Source: Diphasiastrum complanatum (Eukaryota > Streptophyta > Lycopodiopsida > Lycopodiales > Lycopodiaceae). Taken from it: a stretch of DNA of 64,000 nt. Location: positions 30,159,422 through 30,223,421 of the forward strand of contig CM055109.1 in the NCBI GenBank assembly GCA_029204225.1. The letters are read 5' to 3'. The translations under genes and the position numbers were made by a program. Under the pieces are notes generated by a model. That model did no database searches. It saw nothing but the letters and a program-made list of their open reading frames with translations, and had not been told where the DNA came from. Below, one piece after another: positions 1 through 11,225 of this stretch; position 1 is the first letter of the stretch, and the number at the start of each line of letters is the position of its first letter.

Positions 1-11
1 CTCAAGATCAT

Positions 12-606
12 GTGATGTATGACAAGAGAGCTAAAAGAGCTCTACACATGATTAAGATGAATGTTACCAATGAACTTCTCAAGGAGATTGGTAAGTGCAC
101 ATCAACTTTGGAGGCTTGGGAAACTTTGAAGAAGCTTTATGAATCCAAGTCTACATCAAGAGTGCTTACTCTTAGGAGGCAAATCTTTCAAAGTTTCCAA
201 AAGAAGGAAGATTACTCATGTCTTTGTTTTGAGGGTTAAAGCATTCAATGATGAGTTAGCATGTATTGATGAAAGCATTAAGGAGGTAGAACTTGTTCAA
301 GTTATACTTAATGGCTTGTTGGATGATCATGCTAATCTTATTCAAAGCTATTCAAAATACTTTGCCAAGTATTTGGGATTTTCAAGAGATCTTGGTGAAT
401 GAGGAGTATAGATTTCAATCAAGAGGAGGTGGATCTACATCGACATCTCATTATGGAGAGGAGGCTATGTTCATCAAAGGCAAAGACAAAGACAAGTGGT
501 TAAAAGGACAAGATCAAGGTGAGACTTCTTCTTTGGCAAAAAGAAAGATAAGTCTAAGTTAAAATACTTTTATTGTGGAATCAAAGGGCATTTTGCACAT
601 GAATGT
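12..606 (+). pseudogene. Copia gag (UBN2-type) with frameshifts
   Basis: Gag packages the RNA in virus-like particles. Reading shifts through three frames: the stretch around YDKRAKRALHMIKMNVTNEL, then KAFNDELACIDESIKE, then a gag tail ending in a CCHC knuckle (CGIKGHFAHEC at about 570-606). Relative to the copy at 5.4 kb a few bases are missing near 210, and the frame is lost there. The zinc knuckle itself is intact. It runs directly into the protease domain. Confidence 0.75.
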
Positions 607-1074
607 TTGAAGAAGCAAAGAGATGAAAGTAGCAAGCAAATCAACTTCACTACTAATGATGAGGATCTAGGTGGTAGTGATTCTCTTTTGATGTGTTCTT
701 CAAGTCTAAAATCAAGTGAAGATGACAAATATTCATGGTGGATTGATAGTGGAGCTAGTCCGCACATGACTAGTCACAAGGAGTTCTTTATTTCTTTGGT
801 CACTTATGATGGAGCCAAGAAAGCAATTCACATGGCCAATGGTGGTGAGTGTGTGATTGAAGGTATTGGTTCAATTCCTATTTGTCTCTCTACTAATAGG
901 AAAACAAGACTTGATGGTGTTCTTTACATTCCTTCACTTTCAAAGAATTTGCTAAGTGTTGGTCAAATGATAGAGAAAGAATACATGGTAAAGTTTGGTG
1001 GTGATGCTTGTTTCATTACAAATGAAGAAATCTTGATTGCTAGGGGCAATAGACAAGGTAGACTTTTCGCTTGA
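607..1074 (+). pseudogene. Copia protease domain
   Basis: The reading frame continues from the zinc knuckle. It holds the aspartic protease site WWIDSGASPHMT near residue 40 and the downstream signature VLYIPSLSKNLLSVGQM. It ends shortly after GNRQGRLF, where the minus-strand relative at 52 kb continues into GAG-pre-integrase. A one-base shift at about 1,070 closes the frame and moves reading into the next feature. Confidence 0.75.
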
Positions 1075-1910
1075 TGCTTTTGTTATGGCTAACAAAAAGG
1101 ATGGAATGGAAAAGGAGATTGGTCTCAACTTTCCAAAGTTACCTTTTAGCATCAATAAGATTGGTGGATCTTATGCAAAGTCTAAAACGCTTCCTTATGC
1201 TAGATCTAGGTCAAGGTCTAATGTGCTTCTTGGAGACGCTCATCTTTGTGCTAACTTGGCTAGTCTTGAGGATAATGATGGTGTCTCAATGGTTTTTCAT
1301 GGCAAGTGCGAGCATGCAAAAGGTAAGGAAAGAGCTAACTTCATCAATAGAGGTGAAGGTTCTTCCTTGGAAAAGTTTGTTGCTAATGATTTCTTTAATC
1401 ATATGAAAAAAGATGTTGCTAGGTGCATTTATGAAGGAGGTGGTTCTTCTACATTCTTTTGTGATGAGTCCAAGAAAGTCATTTTTGCAGCAAGTGGAGT
1501 CACATGTCTTCATAAAGAGAGTAGATCAAATGGTTCTATCAAGAGGCTTGGTGAGGGAGATAGTCACAAGTCAAGAAGAAGAGAAGTATGTGAAGAGTTC
1601 AAAGTAGGATGTACTTTGAATGCTGTCATTGTGAATGATAGTGAGGAAGAATTATTATCATATGAGTCAATACTGAAAACATTGAGTAGAAGTCCTTGTT
1701 TGAGAAAAGAGAATACTTCAATCATCCTTATGTTGAAGGTACTAATCATTTTTTTTCATGGCTTCTTATGTCTTTGAGGTTTCTACTTCTTATGATGCAA
1801 TCATTAAGAGGGAGCCTTATGAAGGAAAGAGCAATGAAAGATTGGTTCTTGGGAAGATCCAAGGCATGGATCTCACATCTCTTCATAACTCAAAGAATTC
1901 TATGATTGTG
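1075..1910 (+). other. Unassigned reading frame inside the Copia element, replacing integrase and most of RT
   Basis: Overlaps the protease end. After a short stretch homologous to GAG-pre-integrase (SLDAFVMANKKD, then AKSKTLPYARSRSRS, compare SKSHRLPYTRSISRS in the 52-kb element), the frame stays open to 1,777 without HHCC, DDE or RT motifs. It encodes a Lys/Glu/Ser-rich polar protein (for example SIKRLGEGDSHKSRRREVCE). A second open stretch in another frame follows at about 1,765-1,910 (FEVSTSYDAIIKREPYEGKS). I do not recognise it. It could be captured host sequence or drifted pol. Confidence 0.5.
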
Positions 1911-2019
1911 AATTGATCACTCATGATCAAGATGGCAAAAGGTTGGTTGGAGAAGACTACATGGAGCAAATCAAGAGGCAATTTCTTCAAGGCAAGGGAA
2001 ATCTCACTGTTGGTCAGCT

Positions 2020-2245
2020 TATTGAGGTTTGTTATGGACTCAAGAGGGCTGGATTTATTAGGTCTGATACTCATCTTCACCTACTCTACTTCATGTTGGA
2101 TGGAAAGTTTGGAATCTAACTTTTGATTTATGATGGTGACATTGGTGACATTCTTTTCGTTAACCTTTGTGGAAATTCGAGATCAAGCATTGATGAGATC
2201 TTATTGGATCTAGATCATATGTTTGAGAGGGAGTATTTCCAGAGG
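2020..2245 (+). pseudogene. Copia reverse transcriptase scrap
   Basis: A short segment reads YGLKRAGFIRSDTHLHLLYF, then LLIYDGDI. This resembles the RT blocks YGLKQAPRSWY...GFV...D..LY...LLIYVDDI with the middle deleted and the catalytic YVDD replaced by YDGD. An in-frame stop lies between the two blocks. It supports the view that this element derives from an autonomous Copia by internal loss. Confidence 0.45.
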
Positions 2246-2960
2246 TTCAGGTCTAACTAAGGATATTCATATCCTCGATATCTTTGATGATCAAGAGAAA
2301 GGTAAGCAAGTGGAAGCGACTCAGGAAAGAGGAGCATATTTATGTACCATAATCATATAGGTTGTACATATGATTTAATTCAAGTTCTAGTGGCTAAAAA
2401 GACCAAAAACTAGTTTTCTAGACATATGATGCATGGCATCAATCTATTGATTGCATGAGCCACATCCTTTGATTAGGTGTCATATCCCATGTGTAGAGGA
2501 CAGCTCACATGTGTGGAATAAGCTGAAGTAGGCGAATTTTGACTTCTAGAAAATTTTCAAGTAGATCTCCATATAGAAGGAAAATAGACCAAAAGTGCTC
2601 AAAATAGAAGGTTTTGTCCAAGTATTAGTTTTGCATGATGAATCATCATATGACAAAGCACCTTCACACATGTGGGATCAGAGGGATGATCAGTACCATG
2701 AGCTCCCACTTATTGTATATATAGAGCCACATTTGGCCATAATCATTGAGAGACACCAATCTTGGTTTTGGAAGCAATTTTGAGTGATTCTCTCCATTTG
2801 TCTACATTTGTTTTGATTGTTTTGAGGTTCTATCAATGTGTACTTGATTTTCAGGTTGGATTCCATACTCAGATAGTGTTTCACACGTGTGAAACCATAA
2901 AGTACACCTGCCTTCAATTAATGATTGTTCTTGTTAGGATTTTGTGTCTAGAACTGATCT
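2232..2960 (+). repeat. Probable 3' LTR of the first Copia element
   Basis: It follows a polypurine tract (GAGAGGGAG at about 2,224-2,232), the position expected for a 3' LTR. It contains a TATA box and CACACGTGTG inside GTTTCACACGTGTGAAAC at about 2,879. That core is shared with the LTRs at 48,971 and 54,157. The expected TG at the left end looks mutated to TA, and the right boundary is a guess. Confidence 0.45.
2714..2724 (+). promoter_or_regulatory. LTR TATA box
   Basis: TGTATATATAG sits in the middle of the presumed LTR, in the element's own orientation. This is where a U3 core promoter is expected. Confidence 0.4.
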
Positions 2961-5340
2961 AGATTGATCTTATTCTCAAAGATTGATAGATCAAGTAATC
3001 TGACAACCAATCCCTCTTGAGGATCAGATTAGGATCCACTCTTGGTCCTTTTTGTACTTTTTGCACAATTCATTCAACTAGAATCTCTAGGAAAATTATT
3101 AAGATATAGAATGATCAAAACTCAACTCTGAGTATCCCAAATATTCTTTTGAGTTAATGCTCCTATTTCTAGCACCAAATGCAAGAAAATAGCATTCATT
3201 CATCTTAATAGACTTGTCTGTCTCCTAAGATAACTGGAGATCCATTAAATGAGAAACTATACTCAAGCATCTACAGACCATAAACTATAGCAGAATAGCA
3301 TTCACTAGATAAATTAAATTCTCCACAAGTAAAATACTTATCTTGTGAGAATGTCTGTGAGATCCATAGGTTCTCAAAAAAAAAAAACTAGAGTAGAGAG
3401 ATTCAAATTATTGATTCGAATTCTTACTCAATTAATAGACCAAGACCTAATTGTCACACTTAAGAATCATCACAATTTCAAATAATCCTTTGACAATAAT
3501 TAAGTATCTATTTATGATCCATCAATCATAAATATTTAGATTCATATGATTCGTCAATCATAATTTTCTCGAATCCAAAATTATACTTAATCATTTACAG
3601 GATACTGGAGTATATGTCCAACATAACTAAGGAGAAGTAAGAATCATTCCAAAATCTTTCCACTAAGAAAATACTGGATTTAGAAATATTTTTCAAACAT
3701 GATTCTTTAACTGAAGTGCAAGATTCAAGTTCTATAAACCATTGATAATTAAAGACTGAACGTATACCAAAATGATAATCATCTTCAACTACAAAAAAAA
3801 CTTTAGATTACAATCTAGAATCAAATCTAGATATCCAAAGTTCTACTGAATATCAATTCAGTTATTATTCTTGGATTCATTATGATTTGTTATCCAATTG
3901 AGCTCTCTGGGATACAACCACTAATGAGCTGAGTCTATCTCTTAACTAAGGAATACTCTATCCCAAGAATCCCGTATATCCAATCCACATAATTTTAACT
4001 GATGAACCCAAATGATAATCAACTACCCAAGTTAACTGCCAATGATTCAGAAATCTCAAATGTCTAGGTGAAAAATTCAATTATACTAGTATGACACCAC
4101 ATTTAGATCTTTACCCAAATCATTTTTAAGTTAATCCATAAATCTATACAAAGATTTGTTAACTCTGCAAGTATCTATCAAAACAATACTTGATCATATG
4201 TCTATGTTCACCGACTAGGTTAAGTGCACCAAATAACCCTAGTAAATATGAATACACAGTAGATTCATACAAGATTAATCGTGCACATATATGAATAATC
4301 TCACTATGACCCAGTACATACACACATTTTTATCTGGCAGATTCCTCCAAAACCCACATATGTTACTCACATATCTCATTGAAATCTTGTAACTTAGCTA
4401 AAAAAAATTTATATTTCTCATGACTAAATAACATATCCAGAAAATCTCTGAGACAAATAAAATTCACTCTCAATAGTTTTCCAATCCAACTTACCTTCTA
4501 ATTGCATAATTTCTTCCACTCAATCAACCCCTCTCTGATCCTAGTACTCAAACTAAGATTAGGTTGATCTAATACAGAACTCCCAGACTTAAATTCTAAT
4601 CAAACTTAGAGTCTATTCCAATCAAAATGAAATTACTAACCTTTGATCTTTTACCGTACTACTTATAGATAATGATTCAAATATCAAACTTGTTATAGTT
4701 CCAGATTGTCCACACCATCCCTAGAGAATTCCTCTTCTTCAAAAAGTTCCAATTAGGTATCTTACTCTGAATCTATCCAAAATTACTTTCAGACCAAATC
4801 TCATTTCTATACCACAGGTGGTTCTCTGCCAAAAAAGTATGTAAGCTACAAATTTCCAAATAGAATTTTATCCCACCACTTCACCCCTCCTTTTAAAGAA
4901 ATTATAAATTTCAGTAAAAGTTAGCTGGAAAGATGATATATGAAAACATTTAAATTCAAGAAAAGTCAGTAATAAGTAATTCCACTAAAAGATTTACTCT
5001 ATTACAACAGAACTTTTCCCTCAAATGTTTTCAACCCGAGTGATAGAAACTACCATTCCATCGAATCTTTTTATGCACAAAGAGATATTCAAAGTTTAAG
5101 AAATTGAAACACTTTCAATTTAGAATTTATCTGAATTCCAAGTCTATTCACACAAGTAGTAATTTATATGACATAACAGTCTTTCAGAAGAATAACTTCA
5201 TGCAGGAAAGAATCATAGAAACCAGTCTGATGTCTTATATTCGAGAAATTACTAAGAAGTAAATGATTAATTTAAAAAAACGAGGAATAGATTTGAAGGC
5301 CTCTGATTTTGTACATTTCATCGAATGGCTTTCTTTTTTC
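2961..5340. other. AT-rich stretch with no recognisable gene
   Basis: About 2.4 kb in which neither strand keeps a reading frame of 60 codons. The text is AT-rich with frequent ATC/GAT and CTAG words and short A-runs (3,377-3,386). No LTR ends, pol motifs, tandem units or splice-framed exons were recognised. A very old, decayed transposon is the likeliest content, but nothing specific supports this. Confidence 0.5.
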
Positions 5341-5344
5341 CCAT

Positions 5345-6146
5345 TTTGCGACTAGGTTAGGCTTGGGAAGCTTTGAAGAAGCTTTATGAATCCAAGTCTG
5401 CATCTAGAGTGTTGACTCTAAGAAGAAAAATCTTTCAAATTTTCCAAAAGAAGGAAGAGAGTACTCATGCTTTTGTTTTGAGGGTTAAAGCATTCAATGA
5501 TGAGTTGGCATGTATTGATGAGAGCATAAGGAGGTAGAACTTGTTCAAGTTATACTTAATGGTTGTTGGATGATCATGCTAATCTTGTTCAAAATTTTGC
5601 TATTCAAAAGACTTTGCCAAGCAAGGGAAAAGGCAAAGGCAAGTTGTCAAAAGGACAAGATCAAGGTGAGACTTTCTCTTTTGGCAAAAAGAAAGTAAGT
5701 CTAAGTTAGAATGCTTTTATTGTGGCATCAAAGGGCATTTTGCTAGTGAATGTTTGAAGAAGCAAAGAGATGAAGGTAGCAAGCAAATCAACTTCACTAC
5801 TAATGATGAGGATCTAGGTGGTTGTGATTCTCTTTTGATGTGTTCTTCAAGTCCAATATCAAGTGAAGGTAACAAAGATTCATGGTGGATTGATAGTGGA
5901 GTTAGGTGACTAGTCACAAGGAGTTCTTTACTTCTTTGGTCACTTATGATGGAGCCAAGAAAGTCACACACATGGTGGTAAGTATGTGATTGACAGTACT
6001 GGTCCAATTCCTATTCGTCTTTCTACTAGTAGGAAAACAAGACTTGATGGTGTTCTTTACATTCCTTCACTCTCAAAAAACTTGCCAAGTGTTGGTCAAA
6101 TGATAGAGAAAGGATACATGGTAAAGTTTGGTGGTGATGCTTGTTT
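5345..6146 (+). mobile_element. Second gag-protease fragment of the same Copia family
   Basis: A truncated copy begins abruptly inside gag (EAW..LKKLYESKSASRVL) and runs through KAFNDELACIDES, the CCHC knuckle (CFYCGIKGHFASEC at about 5,712-5,753) and the protease signature WWIDSG. It ends in VKFGGDACF, the point where the first element also loses pol homology. Several indels break the frame. One removes the SPHMT part of the protease site (about 5,905). Identity to 120-1,020 is obvious by eye. Confidence 0.75.
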
Positions 6147-6202
6147 CACGAAACTTTCGCAAAACTCGAATTATTTCTGTTCGAGAATAATTCGTGTTGG
6201 AT

Positions 6203-6505
6203 CAATCAGTCTTTGTAACACAACAAAACGAAACGAGACAAAATCTAGACGAAAACGAAACAAAACGAAGCGAAGCGAAACTTAAACGAGCTTTGAATTG
6301 ATTCATACTGGAAGCATAGAGATAGCGAAACGAAACGAAATGAAGCAAAAGCATTCTTGAAAAGATCAATCAAGCTCTGTAACGAGATGAGATGAAACAA
6401 AACAAAACAAAACAAAACTTAAGTGAGCTCTGAAATTGATTTACGCATAGCCAAGTGATCGCGAAGTGAAACGAAGTGAAACACGAAGCGAAAGCATTCG
6501 CGCGA
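6203..6505. repeat. Two diverged direct repeats rich in AAACG/AAAAC
   Basis: Two units of about 150 bp (6,203-6,359 and 6,366-6,505) each start with TCAATCA..CT.TGTAAC, pass through an AAACG- or AAAAC-iterated tract, then a GAGCT.TGAAATTGATT-like block, and end in AGCAAAAGCATTC or AGCGAAAGCATTC. The simple-sequence parts differ in length, suggesting slippage after duplication. They lie between the plus-strand Copia fragment and the LTR of the minus-strand Copia. Confidence 0.6.
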
Positions 6506-6537
6506 ACAAAATCAGTTCATCGGAATTCAGATATGAT

Positions 6538-7229
6538 TGTTGGTCATTGTCGGCTACATCATTTCTACAATCGTTCAGAATGTAGATAGACACTACTGAT
6601 CTACATTAACAGATTAATATAGCATTCAACAAAATCAAACCAATGTGCAGAATTGAATAAACAAGTGAATCAGATACATGAATAGTAACAGACAAATATT
6701 CATTCGAGATCATACAATCATACAGAATAATATGTGCATAGCAGCAACAATATTATCTATTGATTTTCTTGATTTCTAGCACTGCATGACAGACCCACAC
6801 AGTGCATTGACGTGAGAGAAATACAGTTCTCCCACAATTCGTGTCTCGCTTACTAGCGGACTTCTGGATCTACAGATCCTCTACAAAATTGTCTCGCTCA
6901 CAGGCGGACATGTATTATGTATATTTTTGTCTTCTTGTCTTTTATGCATTAAAACAGAAAGATATAGTTCGTGAACAATTTTGTGTCGCGTCGTGTAACT
7001 TCCAGATTAGAATGATTAAACATTTACAAGTGGTAGATTAGCCACGATCTAGAGTACTTTTGATGATGTCATGATATCTGATCAAATACTTGTACCCATG
7101 GTACTTGGCTGATATTCTTGGTCCTTTGAGAAGCATGACTAATTTCGTGTCATGTCGTGTCATCTTTTGTCAAAAGGTCAGGATTGAAGGCTAGCAAAGC
7201 TTTGACAATAGAAAAATTTCGTTTTTTCA
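6538..7229 (-). repeat. Probable 3' LTR of the minus Copia
   Basis: It starts just after the PPT (minus-strand TGAAAAAACG at 7,229) and plausibly ends at CCAACA (plus strand TGTTGG at 6,538). An internal near-duplicate TGTCTCGCT.AC..GCGGAC occurs at 6,842 and 6,890. There is no second LTR in the window to confirm the boundaries. Confidence 0.4.
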
Positions 7230-7237
7230 GCTCCCTC

Positions 7238-8056
7238 TCAAAGCATGATAACTTGATGACTCCAAGACTGCTCATCTATTTCTCGAATAGACCTTTCTCT
7301 AAGGCCTTTGTAAAAATGTCGGCAACCATGTCTTTCGTTCCAATGAAAGTGCTCTGCAGCATCTTCTTCCCGATCAGATCCCTTATCAAGTGGTACTTGA
7401 TTGCAATGTGCTTCGTCCTTGAGTGAAACACAAGATCTTTTGTTAGATGTGTTGTCCATTTGCAAAATCAGAGGTTCATTCCTCATTTGGCCCAGTTCTT
7501 TAAGGAACTATTTGAGCCAAATTATTTTATTGGCCATCTTTGCTGCTGCAACGTATTCTGCTTTGCAGGATGATTGAGCTACAATGGTCTGCTTCTTGCT
7601 GACCCAGAGGATTGCTGCTCTTGACGTGATGGTGCATCCTCCTGAGACACTTTTGCAGTCGTCCTTGAGGGATGCCCAGCTAGCATCACTGTAGGAAAGC
7701 ATCTGGAACCCTGCATCATGACAATAACACAAACCAAAATCTTTTGCTAATTGAAGATATTGCAAAATTTGTTTTTCAATCTTCCAATGTGTCGAGCCTG
7801 GATTTGTACAGAATTGGCTCATCCTAAACACGGCATAAGCAATGTCAGCACGTGTGTTATCTCCAAGGTACATCAACGATCCTATCAGTTTTTTGTATGG
7901 TGTAAACTGCATCAATTCTCTCTCTTCTTCAGTCCTCGAACAATTTTCGTTCGTCGGTACTGTCCGTGCAAGCATTGGAGTATCCGCTCCTTTGCAATTC
8001 AGCATCCCGAAATCTTCTAAGATTTTCTGAGTATTTCTAGACTGATGAAGGTACAA
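7238..8056 (-). pseudogene. Copia RNase H and C-terminus
   Basis: RNase H removes RNA from the cDNA hybrid. The segment 7,508-8,056 reads KKLIGSLMYLGDNTRADIAY, then LSYSDASWASLKDDCKSVSG and QSSCKAEYVAAA, the standard Copia RNase H blocks. After a stop at 7,508 the C-terminal block (KHIAIKYHLIRDLI, then DIFTKALEKGLFEK) continues in another frame to about 7,243, just before the PPT. Confidence 0.8.
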
Positions 8057-8860
8057 TTAATTTCTTTCATAGTTCCTATCAATCTGTAAGCCAAGGTAAC
8101 ACCTAGCTTCTCCCAAATCTGCAATCTCAAAATGTTTTGAGATAGCATTCTTCACTTCAGCAATAAGCTTCACACTCTTGCAGAGTATCAAAGTGTCGTC
8201 CACATACACAGCTACAATGATGATTTTCCCATCTGTAATTCTACATACACATTGGAATCATCCATTAGTGGCTTGAATCATAAGGATTTCAGGGCTTGAT
8301 CTTTCTTCTTGTACTATTGTCGAGCTGATTGCTTTAGACCGTAGATACTCCTATGCATTCTGCATGCATAAGTAGGAAGTGAATTCGAGATATAGCCTGG
8401 GGATTGATCCATGTAGACCTCTTCGTCTAACTCACCATGCAAGAAGGTTGTCTTCTCGTCCACACGATGTGAATCCTAAGATCATAAGCAGCTGCATATG
8501 CAAATAGTAAACATAGGGACGAATGTTTCATGACAAGAGAGAAGGTCTCAGAAAAGTCAATTCCATATCTCTGAGATAATCCTTTCACTTCAAGTCTTGC
8601 CTTATACTTTGAGACATCTCCATCCGGTCCATACTTCAGCTTGTATACTCATTTGTATTTTACAGTCTTTCGCTTATCTGGTAATGGCTGCAACGTTCAT
8701 AAGTGGTTTTTCCTTATGGATTCCATCTCCTCATTCATGGCTTGGATCCATTTGTCTTTCTCTAGACATTCAACTACTTCTTCGAATGTCTGTGGTTCAC
8801 CACTGAATCCACATAATTCTTCTGATGTGGAAGTTGAGCTGTCTGGCACATTTCTTGTTG
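8057..8860 (-). pseudogene. Copia reverse transcriptase
   Basis: Read on the minus strand in shifting frames: KYKARLEVKGLSQRYGIDFSETF near 8,580, FLHGELDEEVYMDQ near 8,430, YGLKQ near 8,330 and catalytic AVYVDDTLILCKS near 8,190, then a GLQIDRNYE-like end. The catalytic YVDD is intact, but frameshifts and a deletion after YGLKQ break the domain. It runs into RNase H without a gap. Confidence 0.75.
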
Positions 8861-8867
8861 GCGCTCT

Positions 8868-9328
8868 TCATTGTCTTGTTGACCTTCTAGGAGATCCTCC
8901 TGGAACTGCAATGCCTTTGTCTTTATCTGCTCTGCTAGGTCCAGAACCATTTCGGTTTATAGATACTGTAGGAGTAGGCTGCCTCTCGAAACTTTCTTTG
9001 TCTGATTCATCACTCAAATCTGAAGCGACTCGAACATATTTGTCTGAGTATTCGTCCTCGGCTCCCTTTGTCACAGTTGGCAGATCACAGTACTGTCTTT
9101 CAATAACTTCATAACTGACAGGATCATCGTTGGCCATCATTCTACTCTCATCAAATTTGACATCTCTGATTGTCTTTACAATGTTTGTCTCTGGCATGTA
9201 AACTCCATAGTATGAGGAATTATTGTCATATCCTACAAGATATTCCTGTTCAGCTTTCTCATCAAGCTTCTTTCGAAGCTTATCATGAATATGTGCATAA
9301 GCTGCACAACCAAAGATTCTGATGTGAG
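8868..9328 (-). pseudogene. Copia linker between integrase and RT
   Basis: An acidic, low-complexity linker (SDKYVRVASDLSDESDKESF) ends in RRSTRQ, typical of the region between integrase and RT. Upstream, 9,200-9,328 reads the integrase C-terminal block (AYAHIHDKLRKKLDEKAEQE and VGYDNNSSYYGVYMPE) in the same frame. Confidence 0.7.
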
Positions 9329-9988
9329 TCAGATTGGTGTCGTGTGAGGAACACCAGACTTTCCTGTCCTGTTCTGAGTGTAAGCAACTGTAGCTACTGC
9401 TTCAGCCCACGATACTCTTGGAGCTTTCGAGTAGGCCATCATGCATCTGGCAGCTTCCATTAGGGCCTTATTCTTTCTTTCTGCAGCACTGTTGTGCTGC
9501 AGTGTGTAAGATGCAGTCCTTCTGTGAATGATACCACGATCATTAGAGAAGTTAGTGAATCGGTTCGAGATGTATTCTCCACCTCGATCTATTCTGATCT
9601 GCTTCACTTTATTACCAATGCATCTTTCTGTCCAATTCACATACTTTGTGAATTTGCCAAATGCTTCTGATTTATTGTGGATAAAATAGACTCTGACAGA
9701 TTTATTGTAATCATCAATAAAGGTAATGTAATATTTCAAGCCTCCTACTGAGATCACATTGAAAGATCTATAGATGTCAGAATGCACTAACTCTAGAATC
9801 TTGGTCGTTCTGTAGGAGTCCTTAACAAATGGAGTGCGCGACATCTTACCTTTCAGACATGCATCATAGGTCGTCGAACTGGTTGCATTCAAGATGTTCA
9901 CTCCTATGATTGCTCCATAATGGCTTGTTTGATATAGTGCCATTGAATTTATATGGCATAGTATCTTGTGCCATATAGTGTCCAGCAA
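9329..9988 (-). pseudogene. Copia integrase catalytic core
   Basis: Integrase joins cDNA ends to target DNA. Visible are the GAG-pre-integrase motif (WHKILCHIN near residue 6, C..C region around DACLKGKMSRTPF) and the core: LVHSDIYR for the first Asp, IRIDRGGEYISNRF for the second Asp and NSAAERKNKALMEAAR for the Glu. The second zinc Cys appears altered. The frame ends with a +1 shift at about 9,329. Confidence 0.8.
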
Positions 9989-10000
9989 ATCGTCATGAGT

Positions 10001-10207
10001 CTAATGCACTTGATCTGCAGGTAGACGTACCTTCAAGTGATACAGATTGTCTTTCCTTCTACCTTGAGTGATCAGAGTACAGGTACTTGCATCAACAACA
10101 TTGCATGCTTCGTCTGAGAACGTCACACACATCTCTGCATCGGCTATTCTTGCCACTGATAGCAAGTCTTGCTGTAGTGTAGGCACGCTATCAACGATAT
10201 CATACAC
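10001..10207 (-). pseudogene. Copia protease C-terminal part
   Basis: The signature VPTLQQDLLSVARIADA is the block downstream of the protease active site. The active site itself (D-S/T-G) is gone, because homology stops at 10,207 where the strand of the Copia sequence flips. Confidence 0.7.
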
Positions 10208-10216
10208 AATACTTCA

Positions 10217-11225
10217 ATGGATTCTACTTCTAGTTCTTCTCTGATTGACAAGCTCGATGGAGAGAACCACCATTTTTGGAAGTTCAAGATGAAGGTCGTT
10301 CTACTAGCCAAGGAACTGTGGGACATAGTTGATGGTACTAAAATTAAGCCAGAGGTTGATGCAGCTAGCATTACCAAATGGAAGCAACGAGTGCCTTGCC
10401 CTAATCACATTAAATATCAATGGCTCCCAGATCAGTCATATCCGATCTACACAGACTGCTAAGGATGTTTGGGACATCTTAGCTACTCTCTATGACATTA
10501 GAGATGTCACTTCTAAACTCCATCTGAGAAAGAAATTCTTCACTTTGAGGATGTCTGATGCAGACACTATTTCCAGCCATCTCAATACATTCAAAAACCT
10601 TATGGAACAGATGATTGCAGATGCAATAATGACTCTTTTATCGAGTCTATCTGATGCTTATGAAATATGGGTCATAGCTATTTCGACCCAGCAACAAATT
10701 ACTCTATCAAGAGTCATTTCAATGCTATTCCAAGAGAAAATAAGAAGAAATGCATGCTCCTCAGGCTTAGGATCGAATCCTCAGACTCTATACACAAAAA
10801 ATCAGAAGTCCAAATCAAAAAAATTTCCAAAGTCAGATTATTCTGACAGAAAGAGCAACATGCAGTCTGAGTTGAATTTTGACTTTGGTCAGATTTTAAC
10901 TCAGGGACGAATTCTGGCTCAAGGTCAAATTTGAACTCTTCTTATTCATCATTCCAGCCAAGGCAAAACCTGTTTCACAAATACTGTAAGAGAACTGGCC
11001 ATCTCATCAAGGACTGCAGAACACTCAAGTACAACAATGAAAAGAAGATACAAGTCCAGTCTATTACAGAATCGATCCATTTTAGAGGCCCCAAATGGCA
11101 AGACACCTTATGAGGTGTGGATAGGATCGAAGCCATCACTCACAAATATCATAGTGTTTGGATGCATTTCTTCCAACAAGATATCTTTTGATCTCCAGAA
11201 AAATTGGACCCAAGGATCGAACAGT
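10217..11225 (+). mobile_element. Plus-strand Copia gag joined to an integrase fragment
   Basis: From ATG at 10,217 the gag N-terminus reads LIDKLDGENHHFWKFKMKVV. It continues with a frameshift near 10,400-10,460 (KDVWDILATLYDIRDVTSKL, FKNLMEQMIAD) to a knuckle (CKRTGHLIKDC at about 10,984-11,016). About 60 bp later it jumps to the integrase C-terminal block APNGKTPYEVWIGSKPSLTN (about 11,089-11,150) and VFGC, with protease and the DDE core deleted. A Gln/Gly-rich repeat (GQILTQGRILAQGQ) precedes the knuckle. Confidence 0.75.

Larger units (their letters stand above)
1..2960 (+). mobile_element. Non-autonomous Ty1/Copia retrotransposon, 5'-truncated by the window edge
   Basis: A plus-strand Copia element enters from the left edge. 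In order it shows a decayed gag, a CCHC zinc knuckle, an aspartic protease, a reading frame with no pol similarity, a small RT-like scrap, a purine-rich PPT (GAGAGGGAG) and an LTR-like 3' end with a TATA box. The gag and protease are close relatives of those in the near-complete minus element at 48,971-54,804. Integrase, most of RT and RNase H are missing, so it could only move with enzymes supplied in trans. Confidence 0.75.
6538..10207 (-). mobile_element. Minus-strand Ty1/Copia retrotransposon, gag missing
   Basis: Reading leftward from 10,207 the order is protease, GAG-pre-integrase/integrase core, linker, reverse transcriptase, RNase H, PPT (GAGAGGGAG at 7,231-7,239) and a 3' LTR. The 5' LTR, leader and gag are absent. 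At 10,208 the sequence switches to a plus-strand Copia gag. All domains are broken by frameshifts, so the element is dead. Confidence 0.8.
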
